From Corylus avellana (lineage: Eukaryota > Streptophyta > Magnoliopsida > Fagales > Betulaceae), in assembly GCF_901000735.1 (NCBI RefSeq), contig NC_081546.1, positions 5,151,001-5,215,000 of the forward strand: DNA of 64,000 bases, given 5' to 3'. The position numbers were made by a program, and so were the translations under genes. Below the pieces are notes generated by a model that did not search any database, was not told where the DNA came from, and was given only the letters and a program-made list of their open reading frames with translations. Numbering within the stretch: the stretch's first letter is position 1; each line of letters begins with the position of its first letter. Shown piece after piece: positions 12,621 through 22,236 of this stretch.

Positions 12621-12751
12621 GAGTAATGTTATTTAGTAAACTGCTATACGATTACCATACAACTTGATGATGTGACTCTTGGATCAGCTTTCATTGTCAC
12701 GCCATCCAGTTGTATGACAATCATATAACAGTCTACTAAATAACGTTACTC
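12621..12751. repeat. Fold-back MITE upstream of the GRAS gene, copy 1
   Basis: The left end GAGTAATGTTATTTAGTA is mirrored by TACTAAATAACGTTACTC at the right end. CATACAACTTGATG and CATCCAGTTGTATG pair internally. It lies about 0.3 kb upstream of the GRAS start codon. Confidence 0.75.
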
Positions 12752-12773
12752 ATTCTCATGTTAATTACAAAAA

Positions 12774-12899
12774 GAGTAATGCTATTTAGTATACTACTAT
12801 ACGACTATCATACAACTGGAACGACGTAATAATGAAAATCAGCCCTTTTTTGTTACATCATCTTAATTGTATATTTAGCAGTCTACTAAATATCATCTC
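12774..12899. repeat. Fold-back MITE upstream of the GRAS gene, copy 2
   Basis: The left end GAGTAATGCTATTTAGTA and the right end CTACTAAATATCATCTC repeat the layout of the copy at 12621-12751, which ends only 22 bp away. The two are diverged copies in head-to-tail arrangement. The right end is within 150 bp of the GRAS start codon, so it lies in the proximal promoter or leader. Confidence 0.7.
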
Positions 12900-13043
12900 C
12901 CTTACACAAAGGAATATTTGTGAGTTATTCCCATGCTACTTGCTTCCTTAAATACTCAACCATGACCTTGTCTACCATGTCCCAAATCTACACAGACAAA
13001 CTCTCTCTCTCCCTCTCTCTCTCTCATTCACACACAAGCAGAG

Positions 13044-14429
13044 ATGGCATACACAGATGAGGAGGAGCTTTTGAATCTTAGCCTTGCGATTGTCACAGAA
13101 TCGGGTGGTGACAGGACAAGGAAGAGGAAGAGAGGGGATGCTTTGAGCCCAATGCATTCATATGAAGGCTGCGAAGGGAAGATATTTAGGCTTCTTCAAA
13201 TGAGGGAACAAATGCTAAAGCTAGACCGCAAGAGATCACAAGCAGTAGCTGAAGACCATGGAAATGGCCTCCATTTGATCCATTCGTTGCTCATAACAGC
13301 CACCGCAGTCGACCAAAACAAGGTCGGCTTGGCCGTGGAGAATCTGACCGAGTTGTACCGGAGCGTCTCTCTGACCGGCGGCTCCCTGCAAAGAGTTGTC
13401 GCCTACTTTGCAGACGGTTTGGCAGCAAGGCTTCTCACCAGAAAATCTCCCTTCTACAACATGATCATGAAGGAGCCTACAGACGAAGAAGAGTTTCTTG
13501 CATTCACCGATCTCTATAGGGTGTCTCCATATTACCAATTTGCTCATTTCACTGCAAACCAGTGCATAATAGAGGCCTTTGAGAAGGAGGAAGACCGAAA
13601 CAACAGAACATTACATGTTGTTGATTTTGATGTCTCTTATGGGTTTCAATGGCCTTCTCTTATTCAGTCGATTTCCGAAAAGGCATCCACTGGAAATCGA
13701 ATATCCCTCAAGATAACAGGATTCGGAAGAACCATGGAAGAACTGCAAGAAACAGAGGACAGGCTGGTAAGCTTCTCAAAGGGGTTCCGAAACTTAAACT
13801 TCGAATTCCAGGGATTGTTGAGAGGCTGCAACAATCTTGTTAACTTAAGGAAGAAGAAGAACGAGACATTGGCAGTAAATTTGGTTTTCTATATGAACAC
13901 TTTGAATAATGATCAGAAGATTTCTGATCTATTGAAATCTGTACATTCTCTTAACCCCTCTGTTATAATCTTAGTGGAACAAGAAGGCAGCCGAAGCCCA
14001 CGAAGCTTCTTGTCAAGATTCATGGAGTCATTGCATTGCTTTGCAGCATTGTTTGACTCACTGGATGATTGCCTTCCACTGGAGAGTGCAGAAAGGTTGG
14101 GAATTGAGAAGAACCATCTTGGTAAAGAGATCAAAACCTTGCTCAACTATGATAAGAGTGAAGCAAATTGCTTAACATATGAGAGGATGGAAACGTGGAA
14201 GGCAAGAATGGAGAATCATGGTTTCATGGGGATTAGATTAAGCTCCAAGTCTATTATTCAAGCAAAACTTCTTCTTAAAATTAGGAGCCCTTCAACTTGT
14301 CCCCTTCAGCTTGAAGGAGGGAGTGGTGGTGGTGGTGGGTTCAGAGTTTCTGAAAGAGATGGAGGAGCAATTTCTCTTGGGTGGCAAGATAGGTGCCTGC
14401 TTACAGCCTCTGCATGGCATTGTGTATGA
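13044..14429 (+). CDS. GRAS-family transcription factor, intronless, 461 aa
   Basis: Single-exon frame with complete GRAS architecture. It has a short variable N-terminus with a basic RKRKR stretch (about 25-30), then a leucine-rich region I (ending near NLTELYRSVS). The VHIID-type motif is HVVDFD at 191-196. A second leucine-rich region, a PFYRE-like segment and a C-terminal SAW motif (GWQDRCLLTASAW) follow. GRAS proteins are nuclear regulators lacking classical DNA-binding domains that act with partner factors. The ITGFGRTMEELQETEDRL block and the WQDR..L.ASAW end place it, in my judgement, near the SCL28/RAM1/RAD1 branch. RAD1-type (arbuscular mycorrhiza) is possible but unproven. An out-of-frame upstream ATG at 12962 would overlap this start if the leader extends that far. 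Two MITEs lie just upstream. The neighbouring genes belong to a block conserved in Arabidopsis, where I do not recall a GRAS gene at this place. Confidence 0.9.
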   Translation: MAYTDEEELLNLSLAIVTESGGDRTRKRKRGDALSPMHSYEGCEGKIFRLLQMREQMLKLDRKRSQAVAEDHGNGLHLIHSLLITATAVDQNKVGLAVENLTELYRSVSLTGGSLQRVVAYFADGLAARLLTRKSPFYNMIMKEPTDEEEFLAFTDLYRVSPYYQFAHFTANQCIIEAFEKEEDRNNRTLHVVDFDVSYGFQWPSLIQSISEKASTGNRISLKITGFGRTMEELQETEDRLVSFSKGFRNLNFEFQGLLRGCNNLVNLRKKKNETLAVNLVFYMNTLNNDQKISDLLKSVHSLNPSVIILVEQEGSRSPRSFLSRFMESLHCFAALFDSLDDCLPLESAERLGIEKNHLGKEIKTLLNYDKSEANCLTYERMETWKARMENHGFMGIRLSSKSIIQAKLLLKIRSPSTCPLQLEGGSGGGGGFRVSERDGGAISLGWQDRCLLTASAWHCV

Positions 14430-14779
14430 TAGATAGTTTTCTAACACATTCATTATTTTTGTAAACTTTATTTAGATAATGAACTTGGACAGCAACTTTT
14501 TAATGAAAGTTTCATATAGCCCTTTTGCCATAATTGTAATGTGTGTCTTATATAGACAGTGGCAGAGAATACTGTAAAGTGAACTCGGGAAAAGAGAATA
14601 ACGATTAGCGAAGGAAAAACCCTAGTTACTTCAAAGAAAAACATAAAATAACTCTGAAAGACTAAAATTTTATTGATTCTTCAAAACTGAATTGTAAAAT
14701 AATATAGACTATATGCATTTATATAGGCAAAGTTTAAATACTTTTCAAAGCAAAATACTTCAAGACAAAAAAAATGCTC
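14430..14779. other. GRAS 3' flank
   Basis: AT-rich 3' UTR and intergenic DNA. TTAATGAAAG and AATGAACTT stretches could serve as polyadenylation region, but no unique signal stands out. No gene is seen. Confidence 0.4.
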
Positions 14780-15541
14780 CAACAGAGGTGATGATTTTCT
14801 ACATATCCTAGTGGGTTAATTAGAGGAATTTGAGAAGGAAGAAGTAGAACTAATGGCCACAACAGCCATAAGAATAAGGCTTTGCCAAAAATACTGTAGT
14901 GTTTGGAAGTGATCCCATCCACCATTTCCAGCTAATAAGAAGTGCAAAGGAGTCTGTAAAAGAATTTCATGCAGCAGCACAAAGGGTGATGAGCAAAATG
15001 GATGGCCTCCCATTGTGAAATTATAAAAGTTAATTGGGATGCTACTATAGATAAATCAAGAAAGAAGATGGGGGTGGTCGTAATTGTTAGAGACCATGAG
15101 GGGAATGATTTGGCAACCATGTGCTCCTTTAAACCTTATATAATTGATCCTACATTAATTGTTGAAGCATATGCAGTATGAAAGGCTGTGGAATTTTGTA
15201 AAGATTTGGGTATTCAAAATATCATACTAGAAGGTGATGCACGGAGATATCTAGTGCATGCAATGGAGAAGGAAGGACAATCTTGGAGTCGGTATAGACA
15301 ATTAATTGATGATGCAAAGATGGTAATCAAAAAGTCTCCAATCATTGTATGTGAGGCACACTAAAAGGGATGCAAACATGGTAGGTCATCGTCTAGCGAA
15401 GGCGGCAATCCAGCAATCTTTTGAGCAAATATGAATAGAAGATTGTCCTAGTTTTATTAGATATATTGTAACTGTTGAGCGTGATGTGTTATTATGTTTT
15501 TAATGAAAACTTGAAATTTTACCCCCAAAAAAAAAAAAAAT
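14780..15541 (+). mobile_element. LINE 3' end: RNase H-like domain remnant with poly(A)
   Basis: Across frames and stop codons the plus strand reads as the C-terminal RNase H-like (RVT_3) domain of a plant LINE: KESVKEFHAAAQRV, GVVVIVRDHEGNDLATM, IVEAYAV, ILEGDARRYLVHAM and RYRQLIDDAK. It ends after TTTTTAATGAAAACTTG in a poly(A) tract (about 15527-15540). In-frame stops (for example after VEAYAV and before KGCKHGR) show that it is dead. The Mutator-type element that follows inserted 21 bp beyond the poly(A). Confidence 0.85.
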
Positions 15542-15561
15542 AGTAACCTACTTAATTACTA

Positions 15562-16857
15562 GGGAAAATTACAGTTTACCCCCCCAAAGTTGTTAGCGAT
15601 TTGCAATTCCGCCTTCAAAGTTTCAATTTTTGCAATCCACCCCCTTAAAGTTTCAATTTTTTTCAATTCAGCCATTCCGTCAGTCAAAACCGCTTTGACT
15701 GACAGAACAGTGATCACGTGCGACGCACGTGATCACTTAAGGCGTTTTAGTACCGAAAATGCCCCCCGAATATTATTTTCCACGTTCTGCTGTCAACCAC
15801 CTCCGAATCTCTTCCATTACAAATCTCCCATGCTTCTCCCTTCATGTTCTGGTGCGCTGCAAACTCTTTAGAGATTCAACAGTAGATTCTCTCAATCTTT
15901 GCGCCAGTTTCGTTGCTACTGTCTTCAAATTTTGTTAGTGTATCATTTCCTTCACAAATTCGTCCAATATTTTCGGAATCTGCCTGCTTTTCCATCAGGT
16001 ATTGTTTTTCTTAACATTTGAAGCATACCCATCTGGTTTCTTAATAATTTATGTCATGGGTTGCCTCCACACTGTTGTTGCCCCTCTCCCTCGCCGTTGC
16101 CTCCAAAAGGAAGAAGATTGATCTTTCCTTGGCCAAATGGCCCAAATCTCACAAAACTGTTGGGATTTTGGCCAGATTCAATCCCGAAACACCTTGGAAA
16201 CGACAATGGAACTACCAAATTGAAACAATTGAAACAATTAAATCCAACCATCCAAGAACCGAAGTCCTTACATTTCATGCATAAACAACCGTAATTCAAA
16301 AAAATTCTCAAATTTATCACAACCCAGTACAATGTGAATGATCAAACATATGATTCTAACATCTATTAACATAAATCAACCATCAATTCCGATAAATTAA
16401 TCTTCTCTGTCGTTGCCGGAGAGGGATCAATTTTCTCTGTCATTGCCGGAGAATGACCTTTGCCGGAGAATCCAAGAATCATTCGTTCAAATGAACAGGG
16501 GAACATAGAAACAAAAACGCCTTCTTCCCAAGACTTGCTTTGCCTCTTCCTGCAAGACCCTTCTCACTCATTCTCATTTCTTGTTGACCAATAGCAGATC
16601 GATCGGTTTGGCATGGAGAAGACGAGGTAGGCGGAGAAGAGGAGGTAGGGATGGGGGCATTTTGGGAAAAAAAACAACCAACAGTGATCACGTGACTTGC
16701 ACGTGATCACTGTTCCGTCAGTCAAAGCCGCTTTGACTGACAGAATGCCTGAATTGAAAAAAATTGAAACTTTAGGGGGGTGGATTGCAAAAATTGAAAC
16801 TTTGGAGGCGGAATTGCAAATCGCTGACAACTTTGGGGGGTAAACTGTAATTTTCCC
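15562..16857. mobile_element. Mutator-like (MULE) element with long TIRs and 9-bp TSD
   Basis: Terminal inverted repeats of roughly 175 bp (15562-15738 and 16681-16857) start GGGAAAATTACAGTTTACCC. The flanks carry a perfect 9-bp duplication, TAATTACTA (15553-15561 and 16858-16866). Long TIRs with a 9-bp TSD define Mutator-like elements. Each TIR contains a palindrome with GTGATCACGTG/CACGTGATCAC (two G-box cores) and a GTCAGTCAAA.CGCTTTGACTGAC hairpin. The 0.94-kb interior has no transposase. Its short open frames (16051-16294 +, 16054-16332 -) have no recognised domain, but the interior is less AT-rich than its surroundings and could hold a captured gene fragment. Confidence 0.9.
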
Positions 16858-16866
16858 TAATTACTA

Positions 16867-17480
16867 ATATACATATTTAAATTTATATATCTCATTTTAT
16901 CATACGTATGTTAATATATGACCAAGCTACCGAGTCAGGTTAACATCTTGAGCTGAACTTTATATGAGCTAGGTTCACGAGCTCTAAATAAGTCAAGCAA
17001 GTTTATATGGGTATGTCTCATTTAATAATTGAGTGGGTTTCTACATTTCACAATCGGCTTTCTATTTAAACGAATCGAATTTGAATCAAGTTTATACGCG
17101 TGAGTTGTTGAATAAACTTGTTCATTTACAATCCTAAGTTATAGTGTCTTTTTAGCTATTAGATCTCAACTATATGCGGCACTGTACATTTTGGAATATA
17201 GACCTTTATTTTTTTAAAGAGACATTTGAAATGAATAATGCTATGCGCTCTCGTATTTTTCTATACCTATTTTTAAATCACAAAAACTATTTATAAATGT
17301 AAAAAAAAAAAAAAAAAATAAATAATAAAAAAAACGTGAGAGTTGTTTAGTATTACTTCTTTTTTTGGAAGAGTTGTGAATTAAAGCAAAGCGAAGGAAG
17401 AGCCCAGAGGAAATAGAGGTGATGACATGGCAAGCTAGAACTGGTCAGATGACGTTAACTATATATATTATATATAATAC
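16867..17480. other. TMEM18 5' flank
   Basis: AT-rich DNA containing a weak fold-back (about 17232-17357: AATAATGCTATGCGCTCTC against GAGAGTTGTTTAGTATTA) and an A-rich run near 17300. No gene is seen. Confidence 0.4.
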
Positions 17481-17481
17481 C

Positions 17482-17488
17482 TATAAAT
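17482..17488 (+). promoter_or_regulatory. Probable TATA box of the TMEM18 gene
   Basis: TATAAAT in the context CCTATAAATGGGCG lies 70 bp upstream of the start codon. This leaves room for a transcription start near 17515 and a leader of about 40 nt. Confidence 0.55.
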
Positions 17489-17557
17489 GGGCGTTCTGAA
17501 GAGACTTCCCGAGTCTAGCACATTCTAAGGCAGAGAGAGCTTTCGGTTTTGAACGCG

Positions 17558-20500
17558 ATGGAGGAGCTGAAATCGGCTATGGAGGAGCACATGGAGCAAA
17601 TGGCCGATCTCGTCCAGAAATTCTCCGCCGAACTCCGTTCCGGTCTTCGTCCCGCCTTGGACAACTTCCTTGGCTTCTTCCACGCCATCGACTGGAAGGT
17701 AACGCAACTCCATCTCCAATCATTGTTCTGTTTGCTCCATGGAAACCAAAACTTTATATGCAATGCCCAGATCTTAAAACATCATTTTCTTTTCGGATTT
17801 TGCTTTGGTTTTCGACATGGGCTTGAGAGTCCAGAATTCCTAACTCACCCAGATCTTGAATCTTATGCAAATACTCAGTTTCTGTGATAATTTGCTGACT
17901 GCAATAAGTCTTATTTGGTGAAAATGGGTTAAAAGAAAACCCTTTTATTGGTTTGGTCAATTCCATCAATAAATCTAGTGCTAACGTGAATCTAGATTTG
18001 CAGCCACGATTATGATATCCCAACTGAAATGTGCAATCTTGTGGATTTATATTATAGTTTAAAAGATGCATAACGTAGCATATGTCTTATATTGGCTTGA
18101 CTTGTGGAAAATTGAAATTAAAATCTTTGGAGTTTTGTCTCTCAATGTCGGTGTGTCTGCATTATTAATTTATAATACGTGTTTCATTCATGTTCAGCTT
18201 CAAAACCGGTTATTTTGTATGTTTGTAAATATGATTTGATGGTTTGTGGTTTAGATCCTATTTGTGATGATTTTTTGATGAATTTTTTGTGATGATTATT
18301 TTGATGTTTTATTGCTTTTGACAGGAACCTTGGTTAGCTTGCTTAATGGGCTTCCATATCGTGTTGCTGCTGCTAACGATCTTGTCAAGGAAGAATGTCA
18401 ACTTTCAGATGTTCTTGTTCCTTCTTGCGTGTAGGTCTTTTACTTCCATATTCTCTACAGTCATCATCTGCTTTTAGCTATTTAGGTTGCTTGTCATTGC
18501 TTATGAGAGTTTGATTTTAATTCGTTAAGATAGTTTCTTTCCTTTTTCTTGATATCTTGATAATTGATTTCCTAGTAATCAAAGAATTTTTTTTTGTTTA
18601 ACTTGATGATGATATGAATTATTTTATTGTTTCTGAGGGGTGGGGTGCTGGAGAATGTGAGGTTTTTTAGTAATAACTCTTGTTAATTGGAGGCTTGACA
18701 TATCTTTATCTGTTATCAAGGTGTATGTATGATCTAAAACTGCATTGATAACTGAGTAACATGTATGATTCTGATGCAAATACTAGTCGCATTAGCCAGC
18801 ATGGTCCAAGTTGTGACCAAAGAACATAATATTACATAATATAGGGCAACATAATCCACCAGTTTCTTGTAGAATCAGTGGCAGGGGAAATAATTGATGC
18901 ACAGGTTGTTTACCATGTAATAAAGGTTTTGCCTTCAAAATCCAATTTTTTTTTTTTTTTTTTAAACAAAAACTCTACAAACATCTCTTCTCTCTGTGCT
19001 TAGCATTAAAGATGGGAAAAAATTATGGTGTGCACTCTGCCATCTTCTATTGAAATAAAAAGTCTCTCAAGAGTGCAGAACACTTGAGCAATGTAATAAA
19101 AGAGGTCCATTCACTCTGATATTTTTTTAAGCACAGAATTTTGAAATTATCTTGACTAGCACGGTTTTTCTTTTTTCATCATAATTTTAATTTAAAAAGT
19201 GAAAAACTTCACATTCAAACACCAAGCTACATCTCTGTTTAATTAATTTTTTGTTGCTGCTAAACCACCTGTCATTTCAAGACACTGCAACTTGTAGCCC
19301 ATCAAAACTACTTCTTATGATGCTAATTGGATTTTACTGAATCTTGTTGAATAGATATGATTCTTGTGAGGGTTAATGCACTATAGGACTCTTTTCAAAA
19401 TCCGGCACACCAAGGTTGGGATGCAACTTTGGAAACATCCGTGCTCTAGTTGAGTTATTCTTGTGGCGTTATAGTGCACTACTTTGGGTGTTGGGGCAGT
19501 GCTATCCCAATGCCTCAGATGATCTCCACCGACGGAGGAATACTATGTGATAGATTTAGTTATTTGTCCACCAATCTTGTCATCATTCTGTTTCTTTTGT
19601 CAGTTAGAGATAATATTTTACTTGCTTGTCTTAGTATAACTGTCATCTTAATTAAAATTAAAAACCATGGTAGCCTTTCTCAATCTGTACTCAATGAGGA
19701 TACCTAGTCCTATTTCACCTCCTATCTCCATTACCTCAATTGCACTAATGTTCTATGGATGTAGCTGCAGCAACCCATAGTTCCTAGAAATTGTTTGGTA
19801 ACTCTTCATCTGGCCCCAAACAATGTTCTCTTTGTGAGTTCTGATTTATTAAACTAGCATATCACTGATAGTTAATGAATGCATCTAATTGCAGGGAATT
19901 TTCTTCCATTTAAAACATTATTTTAATGGGTGATACAAACAGTGACAAAAAATTTCCATGATTACTTTTCCCAATAATTACAGAGTGCCATTGCCGCAGT
20001 ACATTTGATTTCTCAGAAGACATCGAGATGGATAGCAATTTCTTTTTCTTATTCTTTCTTTCTGGAGTTTTGGAAACCTAATCTGTTCTGTGTCATTATT
20101 TTTCCATCTTGGTTTTTCTTTTTGGTGGTCTTTTTTTCTTCTCTATCCATTATAAAATCTAAGTCTACAAGGCACAAGGTGTTCATTGGATATTCAAGCA
20201 CTGTAAGACAGTGTAGATATGCAATTCACTGAATCTTTGGGTCACATTTTCTCCTTCTATGGTGATAGAAATAGTGCAAATCACACTTATTTGTAGTAAA
20301 TATTTTTGATTGGTATCCCAAAATCAGGTCATTGCGTTGATAGATTAATATGATAATTGATTTTCATGTTGTTTGAGTAGTTTATGTAGACTAGTTAATG
20401 GTGTGGCCTGCAGTGATTTGACTCTCATATCTTCCTAAGAAATCCTTTGCAAGATATATGCACTTTTAGTAAGGCCAGCTTTTAGTAGGCTTGAAGCTCA

Positions 20501-21011
20501 TCATACTCGTACCAAAAGCACTTTGTGTCGATATGTAGCATATAATAAAAAAGCTCATCGTTCTGCTTTCAAAGTTATGCCACATATAACAAAAAAAAAA
20601 ATAGTTTCCCATTAATGCTTATTTTGATTCTCTTTGAAACTATGGCCTAATAAAAGTGGTGACATGGTGCAGTGGCTGGTGTATATTTTGCTGAGAATCT
20701 CAATAGATTCCTGGGTCAAAATTGGAAGAGCTTTGCCGGGCAGAACTATTTTGATCCGAGCGGAGTTTTTCTCTCGACGCTATGGTCCGGGCCTCTTCTT
20801 GTCATTGCTATCATAATCTTGGTCAGTGTCAATCACTTTGCAACTGAGTTTTTCCCTATGGTAAATGCTTTTTTCTCAGTTGTGCTTACTTGGACCTTCT
20901 CTTTTTCTTTTGCAGGTAAACACTCTACTTTCCTTATGTCACCTCATTGTTAGATGGAAAAGGGCTGAGCTCACATATCGTTCAAGGCTTGCTCGTAATA
21001 AACAGGATTGA
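17558..21011 (+). CDS. TMEM18 family membrane protein, 4 exons, 163 aa
   Basis: Exons 17558-17698, 18325-18430, 20673-20821 and 20916-21011 join in phase with GT-AG junctions to give 163 residues. The protein starts MEELKSAMEEHMEQMADL, a helical acidic N-terminus. It has three membrane segments: LACLMGFHIVLLLLTIL (about 51-67), the FLFLLALAGVYFAE region (about 77-90) and LVIAIIILVNTLLSL (about 125-140). It ends in a basic tail (VRWKRAELTYRSRLARNKQD). The NRFLGQNWKSFAGQNYFD loop is the signature of the TMEM18 family. The family localises to the nuclear envelope/ER in animals; the molecular role in plants is poorly defined. The ATG at 17558 is the first in the leader. Intron 2 is 2.2 kb and holds nothing I recognise. 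PS1 follows 1.2 kb downstream on the same strand. Confidence 0.9.
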
Positions 21012-22236
21012 TTTCCTGTTGCTGTAATGTTGACCGAACCCCCCCGTGTTAATTTTTCGAGCCATAGCCAGTAGGGTTTGTCAATATTATGATCAATAAA
21101 AAAAAAAAAAAAATTACCATCTTTTTTAACTTTTTGGCTTTCCAAGCTTTGAATGGTGTAAAAATGCGTTCAATCCTTATTTACCATTTTGTAGAATTTA
21201 CTTCCTTCTTATCACGGCTGTTGTATGTAGACTTGGAAGGAATAAATCCTTCTCTCTTTTTCTCCTTGTCAAATGATGGGCTAAATTCTTTATGCCCCCC
21301 TGGCACTACTTTTGGCCTACTTGAGAGACATGTTTCTTTACCAATATATTTTGTGACCATTTTACAGATGAGGATAATTTCTGATAGGACAGTTTTTCTG
21401 TTGGAGGAATTTTTTTCAACCTAATCTATAAAAGTGACATGTGTCTTTTGAACATGTGAGATATACATGTTTTTTTTAATAACAGAGACTTTGTAGGTCG
21501 AAGGAAATTATTTTGACTAAATTTAGAGGAAAATTTTGTCCTATCTGATATTTGTCTTCTTTTCAATAGGTATATATAAATACTATCAATGAGGTACAAA
21601 AGTGTTGTTGAAATTTGGAGTCCAAGTAAAATCATGTAGTTTTCTTTTTAAGAAAAAAAAAAAAAAAAAAGAGAAGAAAAAAAGAAAAGAAAAAAGAGTA
21701 TATCATGTTGACCAAATGAATTACCACATGATTTAAATGACGTTGTAATATTTACTTTTCTCACCATTTAACTTTCGAATGTATCTCAATTGATTGGTTA
21801 TACACTTCATAAAATGAAAGTAACATTATCCGTCTCTACCCCTTGTGATCATGTAAAAAAAGAAAAATTTTAAAAATAATTTCTCACCACCCTGGCACTT
21901 GCTCACCACCTCAGCACTTACACATTGCTAATTAAAATTAAATTTTTTTTAAAAAAAGGTAGCCGTTATGTTTACAAGTTACAACGGTCACCTTTTCAAA
22001 CTTTCGAAACCGAATGCCACCAAAACCTTTTCGATTTCTCCATTTTCCCCTACACACCCAACCTGGTTGCCAAACAAACCCTTAAATCTTTCTCTCTCTG
22101 TGGAAATTCTCGAGAATTCAATTTCTTGAACGCTCGAACACCCAGAAAACAAATTCTTCAATTTCTTGCTCTTTCCCTTTCTCTCTCTAAAACCCAAGAG
22201 AGAAAGAAAGAGAGAAAAGCCAAGCCCGGACCATCC
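21012..22236. other. TMEM18-PS1 intergenic region
   Basis: Contains poly(A)/purine runs near 21095 and 21655-21700 and the PS1 promoter and leader. Short opposed frames carry no domain. The PS1 frame is open upstream of its ATG to about 21925, but this part is low-complexity leader without protein resemblance. Confidence 0.4.

Noticed and set aside
12962..13063. uORF overlapping the GRAS start codon
   Set aside because: The ATG at 12962 lies very close to a TATA-like CTTAAATAC (about 12949), so the mRNA probably starts after it. Kept only as a remark in the GRAS entry.
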